Source: Paraprevotella xylaniphila YIT 11841
GTDB taxonomy: Bacteria; Bacteroidota; Bacteroidia; Bacteroidales; Bacteroidaceae
Direction of reading: 5' to 3'
Assembly: GCF_000205165.1 (NCBI RefSeq)
Contig: NZ_GL883885.1
Span: 25,529 to 89,528, forward strand
Length of the DNA: 64,000 nt
Part shown: one piece after another, positions 42,260-49,337 of the stretch
Numbering within the stretch: the first letter of the stretch is position 1
Layout of the letters: every line of letters starts with the position of its first letter
Position numbers and translations under genes: made by a program
The notes under the pieces: model-generated
The model's input: the letters and a program-made list of their open reading frames with translations, nothing else
Database searches by the model: none
Told to the model about the DNA's origin: nothing

Positions 42260-42778
42260 ATGAAAGACCGGATAAAAATAATCGTGGGCGACATCACACA
42301 ACTGCAAGTGGATGCCATAGTAAACGCCGCGAACTGTTCCCTGTTGGGAGGCGGGGGCGTGGACGGGGCCATACACCGCGCTGCGGGCAAAGAATTGTTG
42401 GAAGAATGCCGCACGTTGGGCGGCTGCCGGACCGGCGAGAGCAAGATGACCGGGGCATACAGGCTGCCCTGCAAGAAAATCATCCATACCGTCGGACCCG
42501 TATGGCACGGCGGAGGGCACCACGAAGCCGAGTTGCTGGCATCCTGCTACGCCACCGCCTTGCAAATGGCCGAGGCCCACCACCTGAAAAGCATCGCCTT
42601 TCCTTGCATCAGCACCGGTGTGTACGGTTATCCGCACGCGGCTGCCGCAAAAATAGCTTGGGATACTATCAAGAAGCACATCCAGAATGGGGCATACAAA
42701 GGCGAAGTCGTGCTATGCTGTTTCCGCGAAGAAGATGCAGAAATATACAACAAACTCATGCAAGAAGACGAAATATGA
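42260..42778 (+). CDS. macrodomain protein, O-acetyl-ADP-ribose / ADP-ribose hydrolase type
   Basis: A single macrodomain of 172 residues. It shows [36 protein letters not shown], the ADP-ribose-binding NAAN and GGGGVDGAI loops. The [20 protein letters not shown] and [20 protein letters not shown] segments contain the phosphate loop. This is the MacroD/YmdB group, which removes ADP-ribose from proteins or deacetylates O-acetyl-ADP-ribose. It overlaps the next gene by 4 bases (ATGA). Its position 1.7 kb upstream of a DUF3990 gene, a predicted ADP-ribosyltransferase, raises the possibility of a functional link, although they have separate promoters. Confidence 0.92.
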   Translation: MKDRIKIIVGDITQLQVDAIVNAANCSLLGGGGVDGAIHRAAGKELLEECRTLGGCRTGESKMTGAYRLPCKKIIHTVGPVWHGGGHHEAELLASCYATALQMAEAHHLKSIAFPCISTGVYGYPHAAAAKIAWDTIKKHIQNGAYKGEVVLCCFREEDAEIYNKLMQEDEI

Positions 42779-43338
42779 AAAGTTTTAAACCTCAACCGTG
42801 GCTGTTGCCACAACCCGTGCTGATTATCGGCACTTACGACGAACAAGGACGGCCCAACGCCATGAACGCGGCCTGGGGCGGACAATGGGACATGAAAGAA
42901 ATCATGATTTCAATGGGCAAGCATGCCACCACCGAAAACCTGAACCGCCAAGGGGACTTCACAGTGGCCTTTGCCACCCAAGCCACCATGACGGCGGCCG
43001 ACTACGTGGGCATCGTCAGCGCAAAGAACAACCCGCAAAAGATGGAAAAAACGGGATGGACGGCCGTACGGTCGGAAAACGTCGACGCCCCGGTCTTCAC
43101 CGACTTCCCGATGACATTCGAGTGCCGGATTAAAGAAAAAATACATGAATCGGACACCGGATATTACATCGTCGCGGAGGTCGTGAACATCCTTGCTGAT
43201 GAAAAATACCTCGCCAATGATGGCAAACCGGACATGGAGAAGATGGGGCTGATTGTCTTCGACCCCGTCCACCACAACTACGCCGGTCTCGGCCAGACCG
43301 TTGGAAAAGCCTTCTCCGACGGCAAGAAACTGAAATAG
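42775..43338 (+). CDS. flavin reductase-like FMN-binding protein
   Basis: A 187-residue cytosolic protein of the flavin reductase-like / split-barrel FMN family. The opening [29 protein letters not shown] and the middle part [40 protein letters not shown] fit Bacteroidetes proteins annotated as flavin reductase or flavoredoxin-like. The start at 42775 gives an ATGA overlap with the macrodomain gene; the frame is open further upstream, but that would cover the macrodomain start. It probably transfers electrons via FMN; partner unknown. The pairing with a macrodomain may be only transcriptional. Confidence 0.85.
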   Translation: MKSFKPQPWLLPQPVLIIGTYDEQGRPNAMNAAWGGQWDMKEIMISMGKHATTENLNRQGDFTVAFATQATMTAADYVGIVSAKNNPQKMEKTGWTAVRSENVDAPVFTDFPMTFECRIKEKIHESDTGYYIVAEVVNILADEKYLANDGKPDMEKMGLIVFDPVHHNYAGLGQTVGKAFSDGKKLK

Positions 43339-43937
43339 GGCAAGTTGTCAAATCGACAGCCCCACCCTTCCGAGAATGCTTTATTCGGACACGGAACGGG
43401 GCTTCGACGAAAACAAACGATTCTCGCCTGCCGGTGTTTTAGCATAATGACAGCCCGGCAGGCTTCTTCCATTCCACAATGTCACACGGGAGACCACAAT
43501 ACAAGGTTATTTCTTTCCTTCCTGTCAACAAAAACAAGCATCAGGTTTCTTTCTGCATGAAAATTTCGTAGACCAAAAACCACCAAACAGACGAAAAAAG
43601 GATACTTAAAGCACGTTCCGTCTTCGCCCGGCTCCGTAAAATCCGGCCATACAAGGAGAATTCCGGATTTTCATGCGGAAGAAAATTTTGCATACTGCTC
43701 CAAACGAAAAACCGCTTGGCTGAAAGCGATTCCGGTTTATACGGTTTTTATGCATCAGAAATGCCAAAAGCCGTATAAATATACATCGTTTTGTATATCC
43801 GCACGTCCAAATCGCTGCTTTTCACAGCCGCCATCCGCTTCGTTTTTTGACGTTTTGTTATCCAAAAAGTCCCTCATGACGTACACGACGTCACAAGGGT
43901 CTTTCCTTTCGTCAACTTCCACAAAGGGTAGGAAACC
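43339..43937. other. non-coding stretch, possibly decayed sequence
   Basis: About 600 bases with no gene of convincing composition. An inverted repeat (43638-43671) is listed separately. The right side runs into the sorting-domain remnant at 43938, so the stretch may include more of a decayed gene that is no longer recognisable. Confidence 0.45.
43638..43671. repeat. short inverted repeat
   Basis: AAAATCCGG (43638-43646) and CCGGATTTT (43663-43671), perfect 9-base arms with a 16-base loop. It could be a weak terminator for the flavin reductase transcript, 300 bases upstream. Confidence 0.4.
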
Positions 43938-44085
43938 TTATTTCACGACTGTCTTGTAAGAGCCGTTGCCGACCTTGACGATATAAAAACCTCATTCGAG
44001 CGTAATCTCTTCCGTCTGGTTGTTTGCTTTCTGCTGAACGGCCACTTTACCGGAAAGCGTAAATACCATGTATAATACGTTTAAA
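43938..44085 (-). pseudogene. remnant of a C-terminal sorting/adhesion domain gene
   Basis: The minus strand reads VFTLSGKVAVQQKANN-QTEEITLE, then a TGA stop at 43992-43994, then GFYIVKVGNGSYKTVVK and a TAA stop. The pattern (VYxLSGxxV... L-x-GxYIVKVGNxxxKxxVK) is the well-known end of Bacteroidetes secreted proteins carrying T9SS-type-A-like sorting domains. Upstream of it no matching passenger protein is readable. It therefore looks like the tail of a lost gene, interrupted by an in-frame stop. Confidence 0.6.
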
Positions 44086-44207
44086 GTAAAACATCCAGAA
44101 GGGGTATTGCAAAGTACTATATGAAAAGTGAACAAATCGTTCATCCTTTTGTAAAAAAATAGAGTCAAGTAATTTAATAAAAAGGATGTGTTTTCGAGTT
44201 TTATTCG

Positions 44208-44215
44208 TAACTTTG
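44208..44215 (+). promoter_or_regulatory. -7 box for the DUF3791-DUF3990 cassette
   Basis: TAACTTTG, 22 bases before the start at 44237. No clear -33 TTTG is seen. Confidence 0.6.
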
Positions 44216-44236
44216 TACCAGACATCAAAGCATTCT

Positions 44237-44461
44237 ATGGACAAGAAAGAAACATTTGATAGAATTGAGTTTGTGGTGGCATGTGTCGGGGCATTTGCCC
44301 AACGATTTAAGCTCTCCAACCCACAAGCCTACGCTTATTTGCGCCGTTTTACCGGCATAGATTTTCTTCTTGATTGCTATGCCGCCGAACACACCCTATC
44401 CATTGACGATGCGGTCTCTGACCTCCAAGTACTCTGTAGCCGGAAAGGGGGACGGATATGA
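44237..44461 (+). CDS. DUF3791 family small protein, probable antitoxin
   Basis: A 74-residue mostly helical protein. RIEFVVACVGAFAQRFKLSNPQAYAYLRRFTGIDFLLDCYAAEHTLSIDDAVSDL reads like DUF3791, whose members regularly precede DUF3990 genes. Its stop overlaps the start of the DUF3990 gene by 4 bases (ATGA), which makes translational coupling likely. The small size, acidic-to-neutral charge, first position and coupling are features of antitoxins, but activity has to my knowledge not been firmly assigned. The start at 44237 follows a consensus -7 box at 44208. There is no DNA-binding motif that I can recognise. Confidence 0.78.
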   Translation: MDKKETFDRIEFVVACVGAFAQRFKLSNPQAYAYLRRFTGIDFLLDCYAAEHTLSIDDAVSDLQVLCSRKGGRI

Positions 44462-44946
44462 TTAGACTCTATCATGGCTCAAACATGGCCATTGAACAAA
44501 TTGACCTCTCCCGAAGTAAACGAGGCAAGGATTTCGGGCAAGGCTTCTATCTCAACGCCAATCCCGACCAAGCTATGGAAATGGCTATACGCACCGCACG
44601 CTTTATGAATGAAGGACAGCCCCCATTGTCGTGTTTTGATTTTGATGAGACTAAGGCTGACAAAGCGAGGCTTCACATCAAAGTGTTTACAGACTATTCA
44701 GAAGAATGGGCTGAATTTGTGGTGATGAACCGCAAGAATGCCTCAGATATACCAGCACATTCATACGACATTGTAATCGGCCCGATTGCTGACGATACAG
44801 TTGGCGTTCAGATACGACGTTACATGATGGGCTATCTTTCAGCAGCCGCACTTGTTGAGGAACTGAAATTTAAGGGAAATCATGCTGTTCAATACTTTTT
44901 TGGCACTCACCGCGCCATAGAAATTCTAAAACACATCGAGCTATGA
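44458..44946 (+). CDS. DUF3990 family protein, predicted ADP-ribosyltransferase-fold toxin
   Basis: A 162-residue protein. YHGSN (His6), KDFGQGFYLN (Tyr31), EWAEFVVMNR, YDIVIGPIADD and the late QYFFGTHRAIEIL (Gln145) match DUF3990 and resemble the three-part H-Y-[EQ] active site of ADP-ribosyltransferases. An ART-like reaction using NAD is therefore predicted, not shown. It is coupled by 4-base overlaps to a small gene on each side, a typical toxin-antitoxin layout. Low local G+C compared with the flanking housekeeping genes, and the neighbourhood (Vsr, gene remnant), suggest horizontal transfer. Confidence 0.8.
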   Translation: MIRLYHGSNMAIEQIDLSRSKRGKDFGQGFYLNANPDQAMEMAIRTARFMNEGQPPLSCFDFDETKADKARLHIKVFTDYSEEWAEFVVMNRKNASDIPAHSYDIVIGPIADDTVGVQIRRYMMGYLSAAALVEELKFKGNHAVQYFFGTHRAIEILKHIEL

Positions 44947-45164
44947 CACAAGATATACAGTTTCAGATAGAATGCCTTGCCGCAGAACTGACCGAAATGC
45001 TTATGTCTGAATATGGTTGGGACATTCGTCGCGCCCTTGACGAATTGTATTCCTCTACCACATTTGCCAAACTCAACGAGCCAGAGTACGGCTTATATTA
45101 TCAAGGTGCCGTCTATATATTCCAATTCCTCAAATCAGAAATTGAAACCGGCAAAATCGCATGA
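44943..45164 (+). CDS. small third protein of the DUF3990 cassette, unknown function
   Basis: A 73-residue, acidic, helical protein (IQFQIECLAAELTEMLMSEYGWDIRRALDELYSSTTFAKLNEPEYGLYYQGAVYIFQFLKSEIETGKIA). Its start overlaps the DUF3990 stop by 4 bases (ATGA). The L-Y-S-S-T pattern and the GLYYQGAVYIFQFLKSE end look like small proteins often found beside DUF3990 genes, though I cannot name a family with certainty. It could be a second antitoxin, a chaperone or a target adaptor. It converges on the vsr gene with a 30-base gap. Confidence 0.65.
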   Translation: MTQDIQFQIECLAAELTEMLMSEYGWDIRRALDELYSSTTFAKLNEPEYGLYYQGAVYIFQFLKSEIETGKIA

Positions 45165-45194
45165 ATTTATTAATATTTTCAAAGTCGTCAAAAA

Positions 45195-45710
45195 TCACTT
45201 CTTCCCATATTCCACATCACCTTCGGCTACCATGCCAGAGGCTTCTTCATGCCCGCCCATATCATAAAGCCTTGGCGTTTTCAGTTCGAACCGCTCCAAG
45301 AATGTGTGGTTGATATGGTACTCTATTTCCAACAACGTCTGCTTCCTCACTGCCGGTTTCAACTGGCACTCCCAAACCGTCATTACTCGCCAACCCATCT
45401 GTTTCAACGCTTCCTTGTCACGAGCGTCACGCTGCTTGTTGCGCTCTATCTTCTTCCTCCAAAAGTCGATATTGGAATGCGGCAGATGCCCGTCCACCTC
45501 GTGCCCGTGCCAAAAGCACCCGTGTATGAAAATCACAATGCCATACTTGCGCAGCACGATATCCGGCGTGCCGGGCAAGCCCTTCACGTTCTTACGGTAA
45601 CGGTAACCGCGCGAGAAGAGGTAACGGCGGACAATCCACTCGGGTTTCGTATCCCGGCTCCGTATCCTCGCCATGACGGCAGAACGCTTTTTCTTGCTCC
45701 AAATATCCAT
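45195..45710 (-). CDS. vsr: very short patch repair (Vsr) endonuclease, no partner methylase nearby
   Basis: A 171-residue strand-specific endonuclease that nicks 5' of T in T:G mismatches created by deamination of 5-methylcytosine. Vsr motifs: MDIWSKKKRSAVMARIRSRDTKPE at the N-terminus, GYRYRKNVKGLPGTPDIVLRKYGIVIFIHGCFWHGH (metal-binding Asp and the Trp-containing FWHGH), and later WRVMTVWECQL. The start at 45710 is chosen because the family begins directly with this MDxxSxxxRSxxM motif; the open frame continues 35 codons upstream. The usual partner, a cytosine-5 methylase gene such as dcm, is not within this window, so its function depends on a methylase elsewhere. No clear promoter box is seen. 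Confidence 0.9.
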   Translation of the reverse strand: MDIWSKKKRSAVMARIRSRDTKPEWIVRRYLFSRGYRYRKNVKGLPGTPDIVLRKYGIVIFIHGCFWHGHEVDGHLPHSNIDFWRKKIERNKQRDARDKEALKQMGWRVMTVWECQLKPAVRKQTLLEIEYHINHTFLERFELKTPRLYDMGGHEEASGMVAEGDVEYGKK

Positions 45711-45792
45711 GCTGTTTGACTTTATCACAAAACCTCCCCGCATCCACCATGACAGATGAATACGAGGAGAATAGAAATAAATCCAAAATAAA

Positions 45793-47355
45793 TTACCACA
45801 ACTCCAACGCCACAATACTCATCGGTGGCATCTTCACAGTCAACTTTCCGTTTTTCAGTTTCGCCCCCTTGAAGTCCGCAGGCTTCACCACGTCGGGCTG
45901 CTCAAAGGTGTTCTTGTCCGTGATGGCCTTACAGGTCAATATGCGTCCTGCAACGGATTTCATGCCTAAATCGGACAAATCGACAGTGACTTCGTTGGAG
46001 TTCTCCAAATCCACGTTGGACAGCGAAATATGCACCGCACCGTCCTGCGCCTTGGAAGCCGTGGCACCAAGCATCGGCAGCGTGCGCTGCTCGCCGTCCT
46101 GCCCCATGCGTGCACGCACTTGCTTGTTCTCGCACTGCACCTCTATCGGCAAGTAAGTAGCGTCCTGATGCACGTTGTACATCTGGAATACATAATAGGA
46201 AGGCGTCAGCACCATCTTGTCGTCCTTTGTCAGAATCATGCTTTGCAACACATTGGCTATCTGCGCGATATTGGCCATCTTGATACGGTCGGTGTACTTG
46301 TGAAACACGTTCAGCGAAAGGGCTGCCACGAAAGCATCACGCATCGTATTCTGTTGGTACAAATGCCCACGGACGGTTCCGGGTTCTTCATCCCACCATG
46401 TCCCCCACTCGTCCACCATCAGAGCCACGCGCTTTTTAGGGTCATACTTGTCCATGACGGCCGAATGTTCCTTGATGCAGTTCTCGATGTCAAGGCACTT
46501 GCCCATCGTCCAATAATAATCTTCCGGAGTGAAGTCCGTAGCCGAACCTTTACTACCCGACCATCCGGCCACGGTATAATAATGGAGCGAAAGGCCGTCC
46601 ATCTGGTTACGCGCCTGCTTCATCATCGTTTCCGTCCAATGCAAATCATATTCCCCCGACCCGCTAGCTATCTTGAACAAACGGTTTCCGTTATAGTTAC
46701 GACAATAAGTCTGGTAGCGGCGATACAGGTCGGCATAATATTCCGGACGCATGTTACCGCCGCATCCCCAACTTTCATTGCCCACACCGATGTATTTCAC
46801 ACGCCACGGCTTCTCGCGACCGTTCTGCTTGCGCAACTTGGCCATCGGGCCGTCCTCGGCCGTCATGTATTCCACCCACTGCGCCGTCTCCTGCACCGTG
46901 CCGCTCCCCACATTCATGGACACATACGGCTCGCACTCCAACAGCTCGCACAAGTTCAGGAATTCATGTGTACCGAAACTGTTGTCCTCCACGGTGCCAC
47001 CCCAGTTGTTGTTCACCATACGCGGACGATTCTCTTTGGGGCCGATACCGTCCATCCAATGATATTCATCGGCAAAACAACCTCCCGGCCAACGCAACAC
47101 GGGTATCTTCAGGTCCTTCAAGGCCTGAAGCACATCGTTCCGGTAACCGCCCGTATTGGGAATAGTTGAATTCTCGCCCACCCATAATCCACCGTAAATA
47201 CACGTTCCGAGGTGTTCGGCAAACTGACCGTAGATTTCTTTGGGAATGGATTGTTTGGCCTGATCGGGAAACAATCGGACTTGTGAATCTTTCTGCGCCG
47301 CAAGCGGCAAAACGGCCATCAGGGCCGCACTCATCATTAGCTTTCTTACCTTCAT
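45793..47355 (-). CDS. GH51 alpha-L-arabinofuranosidase
   Basis: A secreted enzyme of 520 residues (signal peptide about 1-20, ending PLAAQ). TIM barrel with acid/base Glu194 in YIGVGNESWGCGG and nucleophile Glu316 in LMVDEWGTWW, plus IYGQFAEHLGTCIYGGLWVGE and PVLRWPGGCFADEYHW, all standard for GH51. A C-terminal beta domain (about 420-520) closes the fold. It removes terminal arabinofuranose from arabinan or arabinoxylan side chains, fitting the pectin theme of the window. Single gene with its own consensus box; divergent from mltG. The vsr gene lies 82 bases downstream on the same strand. Confidence 0.94.
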   Translation of the reverse strand: MKVRKLMMSAALMAVLPLAAQKDSQVRLFPDQAKQSIPKEIYGQFAEHLGTCIYGGLWVGENSTIPNTGGYRNDVLQALKDLKIPVLRWPGGCFADEYHWMDGIGPKENRPRMVNNNWGGTVEDNSFGTHEFLNLCELLECEPYVSMNVGSGTVQETAQWVEYMTAEDGPMAKLRKQNGREKPWRVKYIGVGNESWGCGGNMRPEYYADLYRRYQTYCRNYNGNRLFKIASGSGEYDLHWTETMMKQARNQMDGLSLHYYTVAGWSGSKGSATDFTPEDYYWTMGKCLDIENCIKEHSAVMDKYDPKKRVALMVDEWGTWWDEEPGTVRGHLYQQNTMRDAFVAALSLNVFHKYTDRIKMANIAQIANVLQSMILTKDDKMVLTPSYYVFQMYNVHQDATYLPIEVQCENKQVRARMGQDGEQRTLPMLGATASKAQDGAVHISLSNVDLENSNEVTVDLSDLGMKSVAGRILTCKAITDKNTFEQPDVVKPADFKGAKLKNGKLTVKMPPMSIVALELW

Positions 47356-47382
47356 GATATTAAAATGAGATTAAATCGTTGC

Positions 47383-47390
47383 AAATATAC
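47383..47390 (-). promoter_or_regulatory. -7 box for the GH51 gene
   Basis: TATATTTG on the minus strand, 28 bases from the start at 47355, facing the mltG promoter 33 bases away. Confidence 0.6.
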
Positions 47391-47398
47391 ATATCTTT

Positions 47399-47430
47399 TT
47401 TGAAAACCCTTCCTTTTTTGGTTAACTTTG
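47399..47430 (+). promoter_or_regulatory. promoter of mltG
   Basis: TTTG at 47399-47402, a 20-base spacer and TAACTTTG at 47423-47430: a complete Bacteroidetes promoter 26 bases before the start. Confidence 0.7.
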
Positions 47431-47455
47431 CACGATTAAGAAACAGAATTTCATC

Positions 47456-48481
47456 ATGGAAAAGAAAGAAGCATTCAAAAAATGGGGAATTCCAGCTGCC
47501 GGCATCATCGTGGTCTTGTGGGGACTATGGACTTACCTGACATTCTTCCATGCCACATTCGGCATCGAAAACACTGTATACCTTTATATAGATACAGACG
47601 ATACACCGGATTCCGTACGGGTCAAAATCAAAAACACAGCCCGTCCGGGCATCTCTTCCGGTTTCCCCGTGCTATCCGCACTAAGCGGCTACACCGTGAA
47701 AAGCGGATGCTACACCGTGGAACCGGAAGATAACATGTTCAGCGTATTCCGCCGACTGAAGCAGGGACGCCAGACACCCGTCCGGTTGACTATTCCCAAC
47801 GTACGGACGATGGAGCGTCTGGCCGGCGCATTAGGAAAAAAACTCATGATGGACTCTGCCGTCGTGGCGCAACACTTTGCAGACTCCGCCTTCTGCCGTC
47901 AGTACGGCTATGACACCTCAACGATTGCTTGTCTGTTCATCCCCAACACGTATGAAGTATATTGGAATACAAGTCTGGAGGATTTCATGAAACGCATGCA
48001 GAAAGAAAACACCACATTCTGGAACGAAGAAAGGCTTCGCCGGGCGGAAGCAGCCGGATTGACACCGAACGAGGTCGTCACCCTGGCCTCCATTGTGGAC
48101 GAAGAAACGGCCAACAATGCCGAAAAACCCATGGTAGCCGGCATGTATATCAACCGACTGCATACCGGCATGCCCCTGCAAGCCGACCCGACGGTCAAGT
48201 TTGCCCTGCGCGATTTCTCCCTCCGAAGAATTTACCATAACCACCTGAACGTAGAAAGCCCCTACAACACTTACCGGAACATCGGCTTGCCTCCCGGCCC
48301 CATCCGTATCCCTTCCATCGTCGGTATCGATGCCGTATTGAACCATGTCAAGCACGACTACCTGTATATGTGCGCCAAAGAGGACTTTTCCGGTACACAC
48401 AACTTTGCACGCACCTACCGCGAACATCTGGCTAACGCTGCCAAATACTCGAAAGCCCTCAACCAAAGAGGTATCAAATAA
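47456..48481 (+). CDS. mltG: endolytic murein transglycosylase
   Basis: An inner-membrane enzyme of 341 residues that cleaves nascent peptidoglycan strands and thereby limits glycan chain length. One N-terminal transmembrane helix (WGIPAAGIIVVLWGLWTYLTFF, about 10-31) is followed by the YceG domain. VTLASIVDEETANNAEKP holds the catalytic Glu (about 215-217). GMYINRLHTGMPLQADPTVKFAL and YNTYRNIGLPPGPIRIPSI are the further YceG signatures. Length and order are normal. Monocistronic, with a full promoter in front and a hairpin terminator after. Confidence 0.93.
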   Translation: MEKKEAFKKWGIPAAGIIVVLWGLWTYLTFFHATFGIENTVYLYIDTDDTPDSVRVKIKNTARPGISSGFPVLSALSGYTVKSGCYTVEPEDNMFSVFRRLKQGRQTPVRLTIPNVRTMERLAGALGKKLMMDSAVVAQHFADSAFCRQYGYDTSTIACLFIPNTYEVYWNTSLEDFMKRMQKENTTFWNEERLRRAEAAGLTPNEVVTLASIVDEETANNAEKPMVAGMYINRLHTGMPLQADPTVKFALRDFSLRRIYHNHLNVESPYNTYRNIGLPPGPIRIPSIVGIDAVLNHVKHDYLYMCAKEDFSGTHNFARTYREHLANAAKYSKALNQRGIK

Positions 48482-48505
48482 CAAAACAAAATCCGAAACA
48501 TAAAC

Positions 48506-48539
48506 AAAGGGAACCGGGCATCACTGCCCAGTTCCCTTT
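48506..48539. terminator. bidirectional terminator between mltG and the sigma factor gene
   Basis: Arms AAAGGGAAC-C-GGGCA and TGCCC-A-GTTCCCTTT form a 15-position stem with one C/A mismatch and a 4-base loop, followed by TTTA on the plus side. Confidence 0.8.
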
Positions 48540-48588
48540 AATTATTAACTTAAATAATATATGAAAAAACCTATTAAAAGAATCCATT

Positions 48589-49095
48589 CTAACCGTACAT
48601 CCGCTGTAAACTGCAACCGACAGCCCTTTCGGCCTTACGCAACTGATATTCCACCACGCGTTTAGTGATATTCCTGGCCTCTGCCACTTCGAGGTAAGTC
48701 TGCCCTTCCATGTGGACATCCAGAAACACCTCCTGCTGCAAAGCCGGCATGTTGGATAATGTCTCACCGATGATACGAAATAGTTCCTTATGGCACAACG
48801 CCTCGAACTCACTATCCGAAAAACGGTCTGCCGTCTGCTTCAACTTGTTTTCTATTTGTTTGAAGCGCGACCTGCGGCGAAGATAATCCATACACTTGTT
48901 ATGAATCATAGAGAAAAACAGACCGACTATATTCCTTTCGCGGTTCAGCTTTCCCTTTTGTTCCAAGAAACGCAGCAAAACGTCGCTTACGATGTCACGT
49001 GCGTCTTCATTATTAAAGACATACATCGAAGCATATCGCAGAGCCTGCCGATAGTGGCACTCATAAAAATCTGCAAAGTCAAATCTTTCTTCCAT
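48589..49095 (-). CDS. ECF-type RNA polymerase sigma-70 factor
   Basis: An extracytoplasmic-function sigma factor of about 168 residues. Region 2 is visible as FYECHYRQALRYASMYVFNNEDARDIVSDVLLRFLE (about 10-75). Region 4 is visible as LSNMPALQQEVFLDVHMEGQTYLEVAEARNITKRVVEYQLRKAERAV, the helix-turn-helix that reads -35. I use the Met at 49095 because a -7 box at 49124-49131 would leave almost no leader for the Met at 49113. Unlike most Bacteroides ECF genes of the SusCD type, there is no FecR-like anti-sigma or SusC/D gene next to it. Its target and signal are unknown. Confidence 0.88.
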   Translation of the reverse strand: MEERFDFADFYECHYRQALRYASMYVFNNEDARDIVSDVLLRFLEQKGKLNRERNIVGLFFSMIHNKCMDYLRRRSRFKQIENKLKQTADRFSDSEFEALCHKELFRIIGETLSNMPALQQEVFLDVHMEGQTYLEVAEARNITKRVVEYQLRKAERAVGCSLQRMYG

Positions 49096-49123
49096 GTTCT
49101 CACGGTTTTTCATTAGGACTTCG

Positions 49124-49131
49124 CAAATGTA
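49124..49131 (-). promoter_or_regulatory. -7 box for the ECF sigma gene
   Basis: TACATTTG on the minus strand, at the left edge of the repeated operator region. Confidence 0.5.
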
Positions 49132-49141
49132 ACGGGTGTGT

Positions 49142-49198
49142 GCAAAACACTACTGCATAAAGCGTCGCAAAACACTGTGCCAAGCGTTGCAAAACACC
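49142..49198. repeat. three direct repeats GCAAAACAC(T/C) between the sigma factor and HTCS genes
   Basis: Copies start at 49142, 49167 and 49189 (periods 25 and 22 bases). The second and third copies extend to AAGCGTYGCAAAACACY (49160-49176 and 49182-49198; 15 of 17 identical). Placement in the divergent regulatory region and the repetition suggest binding sites for a regulator, for example the HTCS itself or the sigma factor's controller. Confidence 0.65.
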
Positions 49199-49301
49199 AG
49201 TTACAACATATCATGCATATAAAAACAACATTTTATACATAAACCCGATATTCCCGAAACACAAATCTGGCCAAAACCGTTTTTCTTTTCTTCCATTTTA
49301 T

Positions 49302-49309
49302 TATCTTTG
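49302..49309 (+). promoter_or_regulatory. -7 box for the HTCS gene
   Basis: TATCTTTG, 29 bases before the start at 49338 and about 100 bases downstream of the last repeat. Confidence 0.6.
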
Positions 49310-49337
49310 CTTCCTGTTTCCAACCTAATGTCAAAAG

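Noticed and set aside
42187..42774. Extension of the flavin reductase frame across the macrodomain gene
   Set aside because: The upstream part is out of frame with the well-supported macrodomain protein; the ATGA overlap start at 42775 fits the family N-terminus.
43992..44228. A 78-codon minus-strand gene
   Set aside because: Its end matches the middle of a sorting-domain motif that continues past the stop, and its upstream part has no coding character; treated as a pseudogene remnant.
45711..45815. 35-codon N-terminal extension of Vsr
   Set aside because: The extension overlaps the GH51 3' end and lacks homology to the Vsr start; Met 45710 gives the canonical N-terminus.
49142..49198. Reading the GCAAAACAC repeats as a CRISPR-like or plasmid iteron array
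   Set aside because: Only three short copies with unequal spacing in a promoter region; an operator is the simpler explanation.
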